The translations under genes were made by a program, and so were the position numbers. The notes below the pieces were generated by a model that ran no database searches, was not told the origin of the DNA, and saw only the letters and a program-made list of their open reading frames with translations. From an uncultured Phycicoccus sp. (lineage in GTDB: Bacteria > Actinomycetota > Actinomycetes > Actinomycetales > Dermatophilaceae), in NCBI RefSeq assembly GCF_947495705.1, contig NZ_CANLZR010000002.1:310001-374000 (forward strand): 64,000 nucleotides of DNA, written 5' to 3'. Of this stretch, positions 34,993 to 44,853 are shown one piece after another. The stretch's first letter is position 1. Each line of letters begins with the position of its first letter.

Positions 34993-35806
34993 GCACACCA
35001 TTGTCTCCCGTGCGGGCGAGGGGACCGCCTGGGGGTTCCGGCGCCCCCTCCGGAGCCCCCTCCGGCGCCGCCCCGGGGGTCGCGCCCTCGCCCGACCCCG
35101 CGGTCCTCACGCGCTCCTCGCGGACCATCCGCCACCACAACCACAGCCCGAACCCGGCGAACACCCACCACTGCACCGCGTACGCGGCGTTGCGCCAGTT
35201 CACGCCGGTCGGCCCGAGCGGGGTGGGCACCTTCGTCAGCTGCGGGCCCGTCGCCGGGTCCTCGGCCTCGAGGAAGAGGAAGGCGTTGTAGAGGTCCCCG
35301 GGCCAGGTGTTGACGAGCACCGAGGTGTCGACCGAGCCGATCTCGCCCGGCCCGGCGGGCACGCTCGACGGTGACTCCGGCGGGGCGAGACCGCCCGCGA
35401 GGGTGACCGGCCCCTCCGGCGGTGGGCCGGCCTCGTCGGCGGACCGGACGAACCCCCGCAGCACCGGCAGCGTGGCTCCGGTCGCGTCGACGACGAACGG
35501 GGTGAGCACCCACGACCCGTCGGCGCCGTCGAGCCGCCGCTGCGGGACGAGCAGCTGACCGTCGGCGTACCGACCGGTGACGGTGACGGGCCGGGTCGAC
35601 AGCTCACCCGGGAAGGCCGTGTGCGGGGTGAGGACGCTGGTCAGCTCGGCGGCCGGGGCCGATCGCGCCTGCTCCAGCGCCTCCTGGGCGGCCCGGTTCT
35701 CGGCGACCCCGAGCTGCCACCGGCCGAGCTGGACGAACGCGCCCCCCACGACGAGCACGATCACCAGCAGTCCGAGGAACCTCGGGGTGAGAGCCGTCCG
35801 CAGCAC
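34979..35806 (-). CDS. SURF1-family cytochrome oxidase assembly protein
   Basis: A 275-residue membrane protein. The first helix is about 8-28 (FLGLLVIVLVVGGAFVQLGRWQL), then an external SURF1 domain (VTVTGRYADGQLLVPQR, then GSWVLTPFVVDATGATLPVLRGFV), and a second helix near 215-235 (YAVQWWVFAGFGLWLWW). SURF1 helps insert haem a into cytochrome c oxidase subunit I. The Pro/Gly-rich C-tail is poorly conserved. GTG start, with TAGCCT six bases upstream. Confidence 0.9.
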   Translation of the reverse strand: MLRTALTPRFLGLLVIVLVVGGAFVQLGRWQLGVAENRAAQEALEQARSAPAAELTSVLTPHTAFPGELSTRPVTVTGRYADGQLLVPQRRLDGADGSWVLTPFVVDATGATLPVLRGFVRSADEAGPPPEGPVTLAGGLAPPESPSSVPAGPGEIGSVDTSVLVNTWPGDLYNAFLFLEAEDPATGPQLTKVPTPLGPTGVNWRNAAYAVQWWVFAGFGLWLWWRMVREERVRTAGSGEGATPGAAPEGAPEGAPEPPGGPLARTGDNGVREHP

Positions 35807-35812
35807 ATCACG

Positions 35813-35818
35813 AGGCTA
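35813..35818 (-). promoter_or_regulatory. -10 element of a leaderless SURF1 transcript
   Basis: TAGCCT on the minus strand, six bases before the SURF1 GTG. Confidence 0.6.
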
Positions 35819-35925
35819 CGCGACCCCCCTGAGCGCCCCCGCCCGGCGGGCGATGGTCATTGCACGCCACCGCCGGCCGCCCCAGATGGGCATCCCGGCC
35901 GATGCCCGCCCCTGCGCGCCGTTCC

Positions 35926-35931
35926 TACCGT
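35926..35931 (+). promoter_or_regulatory. Candidate -10 element of the flavin monooxygenase gene
   Basis: TACCGT 29 bases before the ATG, leaving a leader of about 23 bases with AGGAGAG as ribosome site. This gene is leadered, unlike many of its neighbours. Confidence 0.45.
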
Positions 35932-35960
35932 GGCCTCACCCCTCACGACAGGAGAGCATC

Positions 35961-37082
35961 ATGGACACCGTCGAGCATGTGGACACCGTCGTCGTCGGGG
36001 CCGGCCAGGCCGGCCTCGTCACCGCTCGCGAGCTCACGCTCCGCGGCCGGGAGTGCCTCGTCGTCGACCGCGCCGCGCGGGTCGGCGACGGCTGGCGCCA
36101 GCAGTACGACTCGCTGCGGCTCTACACCCCCGGCCGCTACACCAGCCTGCCCGGCCTGCGCTTCCCCGGGAACCCTGACGAGTGCCCGGGCAAGGACGAG
36201 GTCGCCGACTACCTGGAGGCCTACGCCCGGCACTGCGAGGTCCCGCTGCGGCTGCGCACCGGGGTCGACCGCGTCGCCCGTGCCGCGGACGGTACCGACG
36301 GCTTCGACGTCACGACGAGCCGCGGCACCATCCGCTGCCGCAACGTCGTCGTCGCCACCGGCACCTTCGGGCGCACCCCCGCCGTCCCGGAGTGGGCCGG
36401 CGACCTCGACCCCGATATCCTCCAGCTCCACTCGAGCTCCTACCGGCGGCCCGGGCAGCTGCGCGACGGTCCCGTCCTCGTCGTCGGCGCGTCCCACTCC
36501 GGCTGCGACATCGCCCTGGAGCTGGCCGCCGACCGCACGACCCACCTCGCCGGCCGGGACTGCGGGCAGCTCCCCGCGCGGTGGCGGGGCCGGCGGGCGC
36601 CCGGGGCGCTGCCCCTGATGGTCTTCGCCTGGAAGCACGTCCTCACCCGCAGCACGCCCATGGGTCGGCGGATGATGCCCGAGGTCCGGGGCCACGGCGG
36701 ACCGATGCTCCGGGTCAAGCGCTCCGACCTCGCCGCCGCGGGTGTCGTGCGCCACCTCGACCGGGTCGAGTCGGTGACCCGGGGCCGCCCGACCCTCGCC
36801 GACGGCACCGTCCTCGACGTCGCGAACGTCGTGTGGGCGACGGGGTTCCGGCAGCAGTTCGGCTGGCTGGACCTGCCGGTCGTCGGCGACGACGGGTGGC
36901 CGCGGGAGTACCGCGGGGTCTCGGACGACGTGCCGGGCCTGTACTTCTGCGGGCTCGCGTTCCAGTACGCGTTCTCCTCGATGGTCCTGCCCGGCGTCGG
37001 CCGGGACGCCGCCTACGTCGCGGACCACCTGGTGCGCCACCGGTCCACGGATCCGGTGCGCGACCGCGCCCGGGCGGCGTGA
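35961..37082 (+). CDS. FAD-dependent monooxygenase (FMO/YUC-like)
   Basis: A 373-residue flavoprotein. The FAD fold is DTVVVGAGQAGLVTARELTLRG, followed by the family DGWRQQYDSLRLYTPGRYTSLPG. The NADPH fold is PVLVVGASHSGCDIALELA. VVWATGFRQQFGWLD matches the ATG motif of flavin-containing monooxygenases. Such enzymes oxidise N, S or ketone groups of small molecules. The substrate is unknown. It faces a LuxR-type regulator, seven bases apart at the stops, which is a frequent pairing in actinobacteria and may mean local control. Confidence 0.88.
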   Translation: MDTVEHVDTVVVGAGQAGLVTARELTLRGRECLVVDRAARVGDGWRQQYDSLRLYTPGRYTSLPGLRFPGNPDECPGKDEVADYLEAYARHCEVPLRLRTGVDRVARAADGTDGFDVTTSRGTIRCRNVVVATGTFGRTPAVPEWAGDLDPDILQLHSSSYRRPGQLRDGPVLVVGASHSGCDIALELAADRTTHLAGRDCGQLPARWRGRRAPGALPLMVFAWKHVLTRSTPMGRRMMPEVRGHGGPMLRVKRSDLAAAGVVRHLDRVESVTRGRPTLADGTVLDVANVVWATGFRQQFGWLDLPVVGDDGWPREYRGVSDDVPGLYFCGLAFQYAFSSMVLPGVGRDAAYVADHLVRHRSTDPVRDRARAA

Positions 37083-37089
37083 GCACGGC

Positions 37090-38733
37090 CTACGAGCCGA
37101 CGAGGTCGTGCTCGTAGGCGAACGCGGCGGCCGCGGTCCGGCTCGTCACGCCGAGCTTGGTGAAGATGTTGCTCAGGTGCCGGGCGACGGTGCGCTCGCT
37201 GAGCACGAGGTCGGCGGCGATCTGGGCGTTGCTCCGGCCGGTGGCGACGAGTCGGAGCACTTCCACCTCGCGCTCGCTGAGCCCGGCCGGACGGCCACCG
37301 GAGCCGAGCACCGCGTCGACGGCCTGCACCTCCGGGCGCGCGCCGAGACGGTGGAACGCGGCCCGCCCCGCCGCCAGCTCCTGCCGGGCCGACTCCTCGT
37401 CGCCCGTGGCGAGCAGCGCGAGCCCGGTGCCGACCGCGGCTCGGGCTGCGGGGTGAGCGAGGTCCAGTCGGGCCGCCAGCTGGCGGGCCTTGCGGAACCA
37501 CGGCAGCGCGCCGACCGGGTCGCCGTCGTGTCGCAGCACCTCGCCCGCGGCGAGCGCGGCCTCGGCGTGCAGGCACGGGGAGCCGAACGACGCGGCGAGG
37601 TCCTCGAGCTCGCGGGCCGCCCGCCGGCACTCGTCAGGGGTGCCGCCCTCGTCGGTCGCGAGGAGCACCCGCACCACCCCCGGGAGGATCCTGGCCCGGG
37701 GCACCGGCCCGGTCACCTCCGCGAGGACCCGCAGCACGGCGCGGCGGGCGGCGGCGTCCCTCCCGTGCGCCAGCCACAGCTCGGCGAGCCCGGGCTGCGG
37801 GTCGACCCCGCGCTCCGCGGCGAGCCGATAGGCCTCCTCGGCCTCGGCGAGGTCCCCGCGCAGCCGCAGCAGGTCCCCACGCTCGGACGCAGCCTGTCCG
37901 ACGGCGTCGACGGCACCCGCCCGGGTGTACCGCTCGACGGCGGCCTCGAGCTCGTCGAGGGCCTCGAGCCACGCCCCGTGGGCGCGAAGCACCTGCGCCC
38001 GGTGCAGCGAGCACTGGCCGGTGAAGACGACGAGCTGGGGGTGCGCCGCACACCAGCGACTCAGCAGGTCCGTCCACTCCGACACCCGGGCGACGTCGCT
38101 GACCTCCTGGCAGCCCTCGATCGCGGTGCAGTACACCTGCCCGAGCAGGACGGGGTCGAGCCGCTCCGTGCCCGCTTCGACCATCGACTCGTCGAGGAGG
38201 GCGATGCCGGCCGAGACCTGTCCCGCGTAGATGGCCAGTCGCCCCTGGGAGCACAGGCCGAGGGCGGTGAGCCCGGCATCAGCGTGCCGGCGCCCGGCTT
38301 CGGTCGCGCGGCCGGCGCACGCCGCGGCGTCGGCGAGCTCCCCTGCCCGGAGGTGGCTGAACATCTGTGCGAAGGCCACGTACCCGGCCTCGAGCGACCC
38401 CGGCGGCAGCGCCTCGACGACCCGTTCCGCCCGGGCCACCCACCCCGAGGAGGCGGCCGCGTCACCCGTGGTGCCCGCCATCATCGCGAGGTGGAAGGCG
38501 CACGTCACCGCTCCCGTCGGGTCACCGGCCGCGAGCCGCTCCTGGAACCCCCGTCGGTAGAGCTCGACCGACAGCGGGACCCGACCCAGGAGGTGGGCGG
38601 CGGCGGCCGCCGAGAGGAGGTCGTCCCCGGTCAGCGCATCCGGGGGCACCCCGGACCAGCGCTCCAGGGCTGCCGTCCACTCACCGCGCTCGAAGTCGGC
38701 GCGGGCGCGGACGAACTCGTCGACGACACCCAT
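37090..38733 (-). CDS. LuxR-type regulator with tetratricopeptide-like sensor part
   Basis: A 547-residue regulator. Residues 1-470 are Ala/Leu/Glu-rich helical pairs typical of TPR arrays (for example [17 protein letters not shown], then [15 protein letters not shown]). The C-terminal 65 residues are a LuxR helix-turn-helix ([20 protein letters not shown], then [17 protein letters not shown]). No ATPase of the LAL/MalT type is present. GGAGGAGG precedes the ATG. It probably senses a ligand or protein by its TPR part. The adjoining monooxygenase gene is the likely target. Confidence 0.88.
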   Translation of the reverse strand: MGVVDEFVRARADFERGEWTAALERWSGVPPDALTGDDLLSAAAAAHLLGRVPLSVELYRRGFQERLAAGDPTGAVTCAFHLAMMAGTTGDAAASSGWVARAERVVEALPPGSLEAGYVAFAQMFSHLRAGELADAAACAGRATEAGRRHADAGLTALGLCSQGRLAIYAGQVSAGIALLDESMVEAGTERLDPVLLGQVYCTAIEGCQEVSDVARVSEWTDLLSRWCAAHPQLVVFTGQCSLHRAQVLRAHGAWLEALDELEAAVERYTRAGAVDAVGQAASERGDLLRLRGDLAEAEEAYRLAAERGVDPQPGLAELWLAHGRDAAARRAVLRVLAEVTGPVPRARILPGVVRVLLATDEGGTPDECRRAARELEDLAASFGSPCLHAEAALAAGEVLRHDGDPVGALPWFRKARQLAARLDLAHPAARAAVGTGLALLATGDEESARQELAAGRAAFHRLGARPEVQAVDAVLGSGGRPAGLSEREVEVLRLVATGRSNAQIAADLVLSERTVARHLSNIFTKLGVTSRTAAAAFAYEHDLVGS

Positions 38734-38814
38734 GACAGGCCTCCTCCGTCGAGGGTACGCGGACCGTGGCGCGAGCGGCCGGAAACCCGTTCGCGCCCGC
38801 CGGTCCCCGGGGCC

Positions 38815-38820
38815 TAGCGT
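38815..38820 (+). promoter_or_regulatory. Candidate -10 element of the ABC exporter operon
   Basis: TAGCGT ten bases before the ATG of the first ABC gene. The distance is slightly long for a leaderless start, and there is no ribosome site. Confidence 0.4.
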
Positions 38821-38830
38821 GGACCGCGAC

Positions 38831-40543
38831 ATGCCGACGCGACCTGCCTGGACGTACGGCGTGCGACCCGGGGACGCACCGCCGGCGGACGCCGACCGCC
38901 TCCTCGTCTGGCTCGCACGCCGGCAATGGCGCACCCTCCTGGCCGGCGCGGGCTTCGGCATCCCCTGGATGCTCTCGGTCGCCCTCGTCCCCGCCGCGGT
39001 CGGCCGCGCCGTCGACGAGGGCATCGTCGCGCGCGACGGGCGGGCGCTGATCCTGTGGTCCCTGGCCGTCGTCGGCCTCGGCGTCGTCTCGGCGGTCGCC
39101 GGCAACGGGCGGCACTGGTTCGCCGTCAAGAACTGGCTCACCGCCGCCTTCCGTGCCGGAGTCGTCGCCGACCGCGCGGTCCGTCGCTCCGGGCCCGCGC
39201 TCACCCGGTCGATGCCCGCCGGCGAGGTCCTGGCCAGCTTCACCAGCGACTTCGGCCGGATGGGGCACAGCTTCGACGTCTTCGCCCGGTTCATGGGCGC
39301 GATCGTCTCGTTCGTCGTCGTCGCCGTCATCCTGCTGCGCGGCTCGGTGCTCCTCGGGCTCATCATGCTGTTCGGCGGACCGCTGCTCGTCGCGTCCCTC
39401 GCGTTCGTCATGAAGCCGCTGCAGCGGCGGCAGAGCGCCCAGCGTGAGGAAGCCGGCCGCCTCACCGCGCTCGGCGCCGACACCGTCGCCGGGCTGCGCG
39501 TGCTGCGCGGGATCGGCGGCGAGGAGTCCTTCCTCGCCCGCTACCGCGCCCAGTCCCGGACCGTGCGGCGGGCGGGGGTCCGGGTCGCCGGCACCCAGGC
39601 GACGCTGGACGCCGCCCAGGTCCTCCTGCCGGGCATCTTCGTCCTCGTCGTCACCGGGGTCGGGGCCAACCTCGCCGTCGCCGGGGAGATCAGCCCGGGC
39701 CAGCTCGTCGCGTTCTACGGGTACACCGCGTTCCTCACCATCCCCCTGCAGACGGCCGTCGAGATGGCCGACAAGCTCATCACGACCCGGGTCGCGGCCC
39801 GGCGGCTCGCCCGCATCCTCGCGGTCGAGCCCGACCACCCCGACCTGCCGGCTCGCGGCCTCGCCCCGGGGGACGGCCCCCTCGTCGACCCGGCGTCGGG
39901 GGTCACCGCCGAGCCGGGGCTGCTCACCGCGCTCGTCAGTGCCCGGCCCGAGGACTCCGCTACCGTCGCGGCCCGGCTGGGCCGGGCCCTGCCGGGCCGG
40001 CACGGCGTCACCTGGGGTGGGGTGGGGCTCGACGACCTCCCGGTCGCCGACGTCCGCTCGCGGATCCTCGTCTCGCCGCCGGACCCGCGGCTGTTCAGCG
40101 GCCCGCTCCGTCGCGAGCTCGGCGACGCCGACGACGACCTGCTGCTCGAGGCCCTCGAGGTCGCCGACGCCCGGGACGCGCTCGCGGCCGTCGAGGGTGG
40201 CCTCGACGGCGAGCTCGAGGAACGCGGGCGGTCCCTCTCCGGCGGCCAGCGCCAGCGGCTCGCTCTCGCCCGCGCGCTCCTGCGCGACCCCGAGGTCCTC
40301 GTCCTCGTCGAACCGACCAGTGCCGTCGACGCGCACACCGAGGCACGCATCGCGGGCCGGCTCGCGGCCCACCGCAAGGGCCGCACCACCGTGGTCGTCA
40401 CGGCCAGCCCGCTGCTCCTCGACCACGCCGACACCGTCCACCTGCTCGCCGGCGAGCGGGTCGTCGCCACCGGGACCCATCGCGAGCTCTCCCGGTCGCA
40501 CCCGGAGTACCGCGCGGTCGTCGTCCGCGGCGAGGAGGACTGA
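38831..40543 (+). CDS. ABC exporter subunit with degenerate nucleotide-binding domain
   Basis: A 570-residue half-exporter: six helices in residues 1-330, then a nucleotide-binding domain. The domain is catalytically stripped. Where Walker A should be stands [16 protein letters not shown] with no GxxGxGKST. The Q-loop Gln is replaced ([13 protein letters not shown]). Walker B reads [12 protein letters not shown] with Val for Asp. The H-loop reads [14 protein letters not shown] with no His. The signature [17 protein letters not shown] and the D-loop are intact. Together with the next gene (TGATG overlap) it would form a heterodimer in which this subunit only donates LSGGQ. Substrate unknown. 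Confidence 0.9.
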   Translation: MPTRPAWTYGVRPGDAPPADADRLLVWLARRQWRTLLAGAGFGIPWMLSVALVPAAVGRAVDEGIVARDGRALILWSLAVVGLGVVSAVAGNGRHWFAVKNWLTAAFRAGVVADRAVRRSGPALTRSMPAGEVLASFTSDFGRMGHSFDVFARFMGAIVSFVVVAVILLRGSVLLGLIMLFGGPLLVASLAFVMKPLQRRQSAQREEAGRLTALGADTVAGLRVLRGIGGEESFLARYRAQSRTVRRAGVRVAGTQATLDAAQVLLPGIFVLVVTGVGANLAVAGEISPGQLVAFYGYTAFLTIPLQTAVEMADKLITTRVAARRLARILAVEPDHPDLPARGLAPGDGPLVDPASGVTAEPGLLTALVSARPEDSATVAARLGRALPGRHGVTWGGVGLDDLPVADVRSRILVSPPDPRLFSGPLRRELGDADDDLLLEALEVADARDALAAVEGGLDGELEERGRSLSGGQRQRLALARALLRDPEVLVLVEPTSAVDAHTEARIAGRLAAHRKGRTTVVVTASPLLLDHADTVHLLAGERVVATGTHRELSRSHPEYRAVVVRGEED

Positions 40544-42318
40544 TGTCGCCCCTGTCCGGGCGCACCGACCACGCCCGCCGCACCCTCCCCATCGCACCCG
40601 GGTCGGTCGTGCGCGCGCACGTCGCGGTCCTGCTGCGCGAGCACCGCCGGCCCCTCGCGTGGGTGCTGCTCTGGCACCTCGTCGCCGCCGTCGTCGGCCT
40701 CGCCGGGCCGTGGGTGATCGGCCAGGTGGTCGGCGCCGTCACGACCGGACGCGCGACCATCACCGACATCGACGTGCTCGTCCTCCTGCTCGGCGCCGCC
40801 CTCGTCGCCGAGACGGCCACGACCTGGGTGGCCCGCCGAGGGTCGTTCGTGCTGTCCGAGCACGTCTTCGCGCGGCTCCGCGAGGACTTCGTCCGCTCGG
40901 CCGTCCGGCTCCCGCTGTCGACGGTGGAGCGGGCCGGCACCGGCGACCTCCTGGCCCGCACGACCAACGACATCGACGCCATCAGCTACGTCATCCGGTT
41001 CGGGATCCCGACGGTGGTCGTCTCGTGCACGACGGTGCTCGTCACCGGCGTCGCGACCGTCCTGGCGTCCCCGCTCGCCGCCCTGCCGCTGCTCCTGACC
41101 CCGCTCATCTGGTTCCTCCCGACGCGGCGCTACCTGCGGCTCGCCGGGCCGGGCTACCTCTGGGAGCACGCCACGTACGCGCGCCTCAACGGGGTCGCGG
41201 CCGAGACCGTCGACGGCGCCGCCACCGTCGACGCCCTCGGCCTCCAGAATGAGCGCGGCGAGCGGTTCCTCGAGGCGATCGGCGAGAGCCACGACGCCGA
41301 GCGCTACACGGTGGGCCTGCGGCTGCGCTGGTTCCCGTGGCTCGAGGTGGGCTTCTTCGCGCCGGTCGCCGGCGCCCTGCTCTGGGGCGGCTTCCTCGCA
41401 TGGGAGGGCGTCATCCCGGTCGCCACCGCCACCGCCGTCGTCCTGTACGTCCAGCGCCTCCTCGACCCGCTCGGCGAGCTCGTCGGCATGCTCGACGAGA
41501 TCCAGTTCGCGGCGACGTCGATGTCGCGGATCCTCGGGGTCGGCGAGGTCCCGCCGGACCGGGTCGCCACCGGCGCCGAACCCGCCGACGACCGGATGCA
41601 CGTCGACGGCGTCCGCTACGCGTACCGCACCGGCCAGGACGTCCTGCACGGGGTGTCCCTCGACCTGCGCCCGGGCGAGCGGCTGGCCGTCGTCGGGCCG
41701 TCGGGGGCGGGCAAGTCGACGCTCGGCCGGCTCATGGCCGGGGTCGACGGGCCTCGCACGGGGCGGATCACCGTCGGCGGGGTGCCCCTGGTCGACCTCG
41801 AGCTCGACGAGCTGCGCGGCCAGGTCGCCCTCGTGACCCAGGAGCACCACGTGTTCGTCGGCACCCTCGCCGACAACCTGCGGCTGCCCCGCCCGACGGC
41901 CCCGGACGAGGACCTGCTGGCGGCGCTCGACGCCGTCGACGCGCTCGACTGGGCGCAACGGCTGCCCGACGGGCTCGCCACGACCGTCGGCTCGGGCGGG
42001 CACCCCCTCACCGAGGCCCAGTCCCAGCAGGTCGCCCTCGCCCGGCTCGTGCTCGCCGACCCGCACACCCTCGTGCTCGACGAGGCGACCTCGCTGCTGG
42101 ACCCGCGGGCGGCCCGGCACCTGGAGCGCTCGATGGCGGCCGTCCTCACCGGACGCACCGTCGTGGCCATCGCGCACCGGCTCCACACGGCGCACGACGC
42201 CGACCGGGTGGCGGTCGTCGACGACGGGCGGGTCCGCGAGCTCGGGTCGCACGCCGAGCTCATCGAGCGGGACGGTGACTACGCCTCCCTGTGGCGGTCC
42301 TGGCGCGACGAGGGCTGA
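40543..42318 (+). CDS. ABC exporter subunit with complete Walker A/B but degenerate signature
   Basis: A 591-residue half-exporter with six helices (to about 325) and a nucleotide-binding domain. Walker A is VVGPSGAGKSTLGRL, the Q-loop VALVTQEHHVFVGT, Walker B TLVLDEATSLLD, the H-loop VAIAHRLHTAHDAD, all complete. The signature is HPLTEAQSQQVALARL, in which LSGGQ has become LTEAQ. The pattern is the mirror image of the preceding subunit, so the pair has exactly one complete composite ATP site. The ATG overlaps the first subunit's stop, favouring 1:1 synthesis. Confidence 0.93.
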   Translation: MSPLSGRTDHARRTLPIAPGSVVRAHVAVLLREHRRPLAWVLLWHLVAAVVGLAGPWVIGQVVGAVTTGRATITDIDVLVLLLGAALVAETATTWVARRGSFVLSEHVFARLREDFVRSAVRLPLSTVERAGTGDLLARTTNDIDAISYVIRFGIPTVVVSCTTVLVTGVATVLASPLAALPLLLTPLIWFLPTRRYLRLAGPGYLWEHATYARLNGVAAETVDGAATVDALGLQNERGERFLEAIGESHDAERYTVGLRLRWFPWLEVGFFAPVAGALLWGGFLAWEGVIPVATATAVVLYVQRLLDPLGELVGMLDEIQFAATSMSRILGVGEVPPDRVATGAEPADDRMHVDGVRYAYRTGQDVLHGVSLDLRPGERLAVVGPSGAGKSTLGRLMAGVDGPRTGRITVGGVPLVDLELDELRGQVALVTQEHHVFVGTLADNLRLPRPTAPDEDLLAALDAVDALDWAQRLPDGLATTVGSGGHPLTEAQSQQVALARLVLADPHTLVLDEATSLLDPRAARHLERSMAAVLTGRTVVAIAHRLHTAHDADRVAVVDDGRVRELGSHAELIERDGDYASLWRSWRDEG

Positions 42319-42382
42319 CCGTCACCGGGGGGCCTCCCTGCGGGTCGCCGGCGCCGACGGGAGTCCGGGGCGACGACCCGCG

Positions 42383-43273
42383 TCAGAACCAGCTCGGCGG
42401 CGGTGACATCCGCGTCGCGAGGTCCACGAGCCGGGCGACGCGCTGCCCGCCCCGAGGTCCTCGGAAGCACAGGTCCACCGACAACGGGGGCACGTCGCGG
42501 ATGGGGACCATCCGGACACCGGCGGGGGCGTACAGCTCCGAGAAGAGCTCGATCGTCACCGTCGCCCCGTCACCGGCGCGGATGGCACCGATCATCCCCT
42601 CGATGCTCGACTGGACCTCGCCGCTGAGGCGGGGCGGACCGCCCCTGAGGTCGTCGAGCCTCCACGCCGCGTCCCAGACGTCGTCCCCGACGTCCACCGG
42701 GATCCACCCCAGACGGTCGACGTCCTCGAGGCACACGGTGTCGAGGTCGGCGGGGACCTCGTCCTCGGGCAGGAGCGCCATCCTCCGCTGCCGCCCCAGG
42801 GGTACCCGCGTCAACCGGGCGTCGATGGACGTCGGCCCGACGAGGATCGCCGCCTCGCTCTGGCGGGTCCGGAGGCCACAGGTCGGGTCGCTCCAGTCGA
42901 CGACGCTGACGGTGAGCTGTGTCCGCTCGCGTGCCGCGGCGAGAGCCTCACCCACCTGCCGGAGCAGGGAGCTGCCCAACCCGTAGAAGCTGCCGACGAC
43001 GAGCTCGTCGTGGTCCCGCAGTCGCTCGATCTCGTGGCGGACGTCCGAATGCGCCTCCACGAGCGCGGTCGCAGGTGCGAGCAGCGCGCGTCCCGAGGGG
43101 GTCAGCTCGACGGATCTCGTCGTCCTCGCGAACAGACCCTGTTGCACTTCGTGCTCGAGCTTGCGGATCGTCTGACTGACCGACGGCGTCGAGACCCCCA
43201 GCCGGGCCGCCGCACGCGTGAAGCTGAGCTCCTCGGCGACCGCCACGAACACGTTCGCGGCCCTGACGTCCAT
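42383..43273 (-). CDS. LysR-family transcriptional regulator
   Basis: A 296-residue regulator. The winged helix begins MDVRAANVFVAVAEELSFTR and continues AARLGVSTPSVSQTIRKLE, the normal LysR N-terminus, followed by LFARTTRSVELTPSG. The effector domain covers residues 90-290. The ATG at 43273 is preferred to the GTG at 43282 because GAGGTG lies upstream at a fitting distance. It is divergent from a secreted-protein gene and convergent with the ABC exporter operon; the divergent gene is the usual LysR target. Confidence 0.92.
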   Translation of the reverse strand: MDVRAANVFVAVAEELSFTRAAARLGVSTPSVSQTIRKLEHEVQQGLFARTTRSVELTPSGRALLAPATALVEAHSDVRHEIERLRDHDELVVGSFYGLGSSLLRQVGEALAAARERTQLTVSVVDWSDPTCGLRTRQSEAAILVGPTSIDARLTRVPLGRQRRMALLPEDEVPADLDTVCLEDVDRLGWIPVDVGDDVWDAAWRLDDLRGGPPRLSGEVQSSIEGMIGAIRAGDGATVTIELFSELYAPAGVRMVPIRDVPPLSVDLCFRGPRGGQRVARLVDLATRMSPPPSWF

Positions 43274-43480
43274 GCTCGTCACCTCGAGCGAATGCGGGTT
43301 TGTTAGGAGTACCTGAACGCAGACTTAGCCCCACCAGTCTGGCCCCGGCCCCGTGACCCTGCAAGCATCGAAGGAGCCAGGGCCTCTGCGGTCGAGTCCA
43401 CACCCGACTTGCCCTGACCCCGTCGACGACACGGCCGGCGTGCCACGCGCGGCGGCGACGCACGCACAAGGGAGACGAGC

Positions 43481-44074
43481 ATGGAACCACTCATCCGTCG
43501 GACCGCCGCCGTGGTCTTCGCGGGCGGAGTCCTCCTCGGCGGAGGCGTCACCGGCGCAGCCGCGGCGCCCCAGGGCTATGACGAGGTGGACCACGAGGCG
43601 GGGAGGTTCTACGGGAACTTCGACATCGACGTCCTGCTCTTCGCCGGGGAGACGGCCGAGTACTTGTGCAGCGGTGCTCCAGTACCGGTGGTCACCGCCC
43701 GGGTGTACCAGCGGAACGACGGCGGCGCCGACCTCAAGGTCAACTCCGCCGGCATGCCGGTCTACCTGTACCACTCACCGCTCGGCGCTCCGGAGTTCAT
43801 CGACGAGACCTGTGCGGCGGTGGCCGACGGCGATCCGTCGACCGTGCCGGTCCCCCCGTTCGCCGTCGGGACGGCCCGTTTCAAGGAACGCATCACGGTC
43901 TCGGCCGAGGGGGTCGTGGAGATCTACAACGGCGTCAACGGGACTGCGAGCGACTCCGCGGGGACGACGTGGAAGGTCCGGACCTGGGCCGACTTCGTCC
44001 TCGATGACGACGGGGTGCCGATCGGCGATCCCGCCGACTTCCAGGGTCTCGCCCTCCACGAGATCGGGCGCTGA
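43481..44074 (+). CDS. Secreted protein of unknown function
   Basis: A 197-residue exported protein. The signal peptide (RRTAAVVFAGGVLLGGGVTG, cleavage probably at AAAAPQ near 28) is followed by about 165 residues rich in Asp, Val and Thr that should be mainly beta. Two Cys (EYLCSG and DETCAAV) may pair. I do not recognise a domain. GGGAGA precedes the ATG. The divergent LysR gene may regulate it. Confidence 0.75.
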   Translation: MEPLIRRTAAVVFAGGVLLGGGVTGAAAAPQGYDEVDHEAGRFYGNFDIDVLLFAGETAEYLCSGAPVPVVTARVYQRNDGGADLKVNSAGMPVYLYHSPLGAPEFIDETCAAVADGDPSTVPVPPFAVGTARFKERITVSAEGVVEIYNGVNGTASDSAGTTWKVRTWADFVLDDDGVPIGDPADFQGLALHEIGR

Positions 44075-44143
44075 CCGCCCCGCCCGGGCGCCGTCGACCT
44101 GCGCACCGGTCGAGCGCGCGACGAGGCTGACCCGTCCGGCCGG

Positions 44144-44467
44144 TCACGGACCGGCGGTGGCGTCGAGCACCCGGATCGTGACGGGGACGGCCCGGCCGTC
44201 CGCGAGGTCCTCGGCGACGCGGACCGCCTTCTTCACGGGCAGGACGTAGGCCGCCTCCTCCGTCGACGGAAAGAGGCTGGTGCGCCACACGGTGGCGCCA
44301 ACGGTCACCTCGACCCGGACCGAGCCGAAGCCGCCGGTGGCGTCACCGACGACCTGGTCGACCTCGTCGCTGACGTCCTGTGGCACCGTGACGAAGTGCC
44401 AGGACCCCTCCCGCCAGCGCCACAGGGGCACGGTGAAGCTCCACACCTGCCCGGCGGAGGACTCCAC
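44144..44467 (-). CDS. DUF1905 protein
   Basis: A 107-residue protein with FTVPLWRWREGSWHFVTVPQ and a C-terminal VLPVKKAVRVAEDLADG, the start and end of the DUF1905 beta-barrel domain. Function unknown. GTG start; GACACT lies six bases upstream, in line with other leaderless genes here, although a small membrane-protein gene ends only 12 bases upstream. Confidence 0.82.
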   Translation of the reverse strand: MESSAGQVWSFTVPLWRWREGSWHFVTVPQDVSDEVDQVVGDATGGFGSVRVEVTVGATVWRTSLFPSTEEAAYVLPVKKAVRVAEDLADGRAVPVTIRVLDATAGP

Positions 44468-44479
44468 CCGGTGAGTGTC

Positions 44480-44665
44480 TCAGGTGCCGGAGACACCGGC
44501 CCAGGTGAGGACGGGCGCCCGGGTGTGGCCGGGGATCGTCCCCGACGCCACCGTCGCCGCGAGGATCGCGGCACAGGCGACGGTCGCGACGGCGATGACG
44601 CGCAGGCCGAAGTGGACCCGGGACCAGCCGGTGGTGGCGATGGTGGCGGAGCGACGCGCCGGCAT
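44480..44665 (-). CDS. Small single-helix membrane protein
   Basis: A 61-residue product with a basic N-terminus and one hydrophobic helix (about 22-43, LRVIAVATVACAAILAATVA). AAGGAG precedes the ATG at the correct distance, which supports it as a real gene. Same strand as the DUF1905 gene, 12 bases before it. No family known. Confidence 0.5.
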   Translation of the reverse strand: MPARRSATIATTGWSRVHFGLRVIAVATVACAAILAATVASGTIPGHTRAPVLTWAGVSGT

Positions 44666-44853
44666 GGTTCTCCTTCTCGCACGAGGTTCGACGACCGAAG
44701 ATTAGTGACGCGGTTCCGCCGCGGCCGCGGGAACCGGGCGCCACCGGTCCGAACGTCGACCCGGTCCGCGGACGTTCGGACGGGCCCGGATGGCTCTTCG
44801 GCTGACTGCGGGCGCTGGTGCGCGTGTCGGGTCGCGCTGCGGAACGTCCTCCG

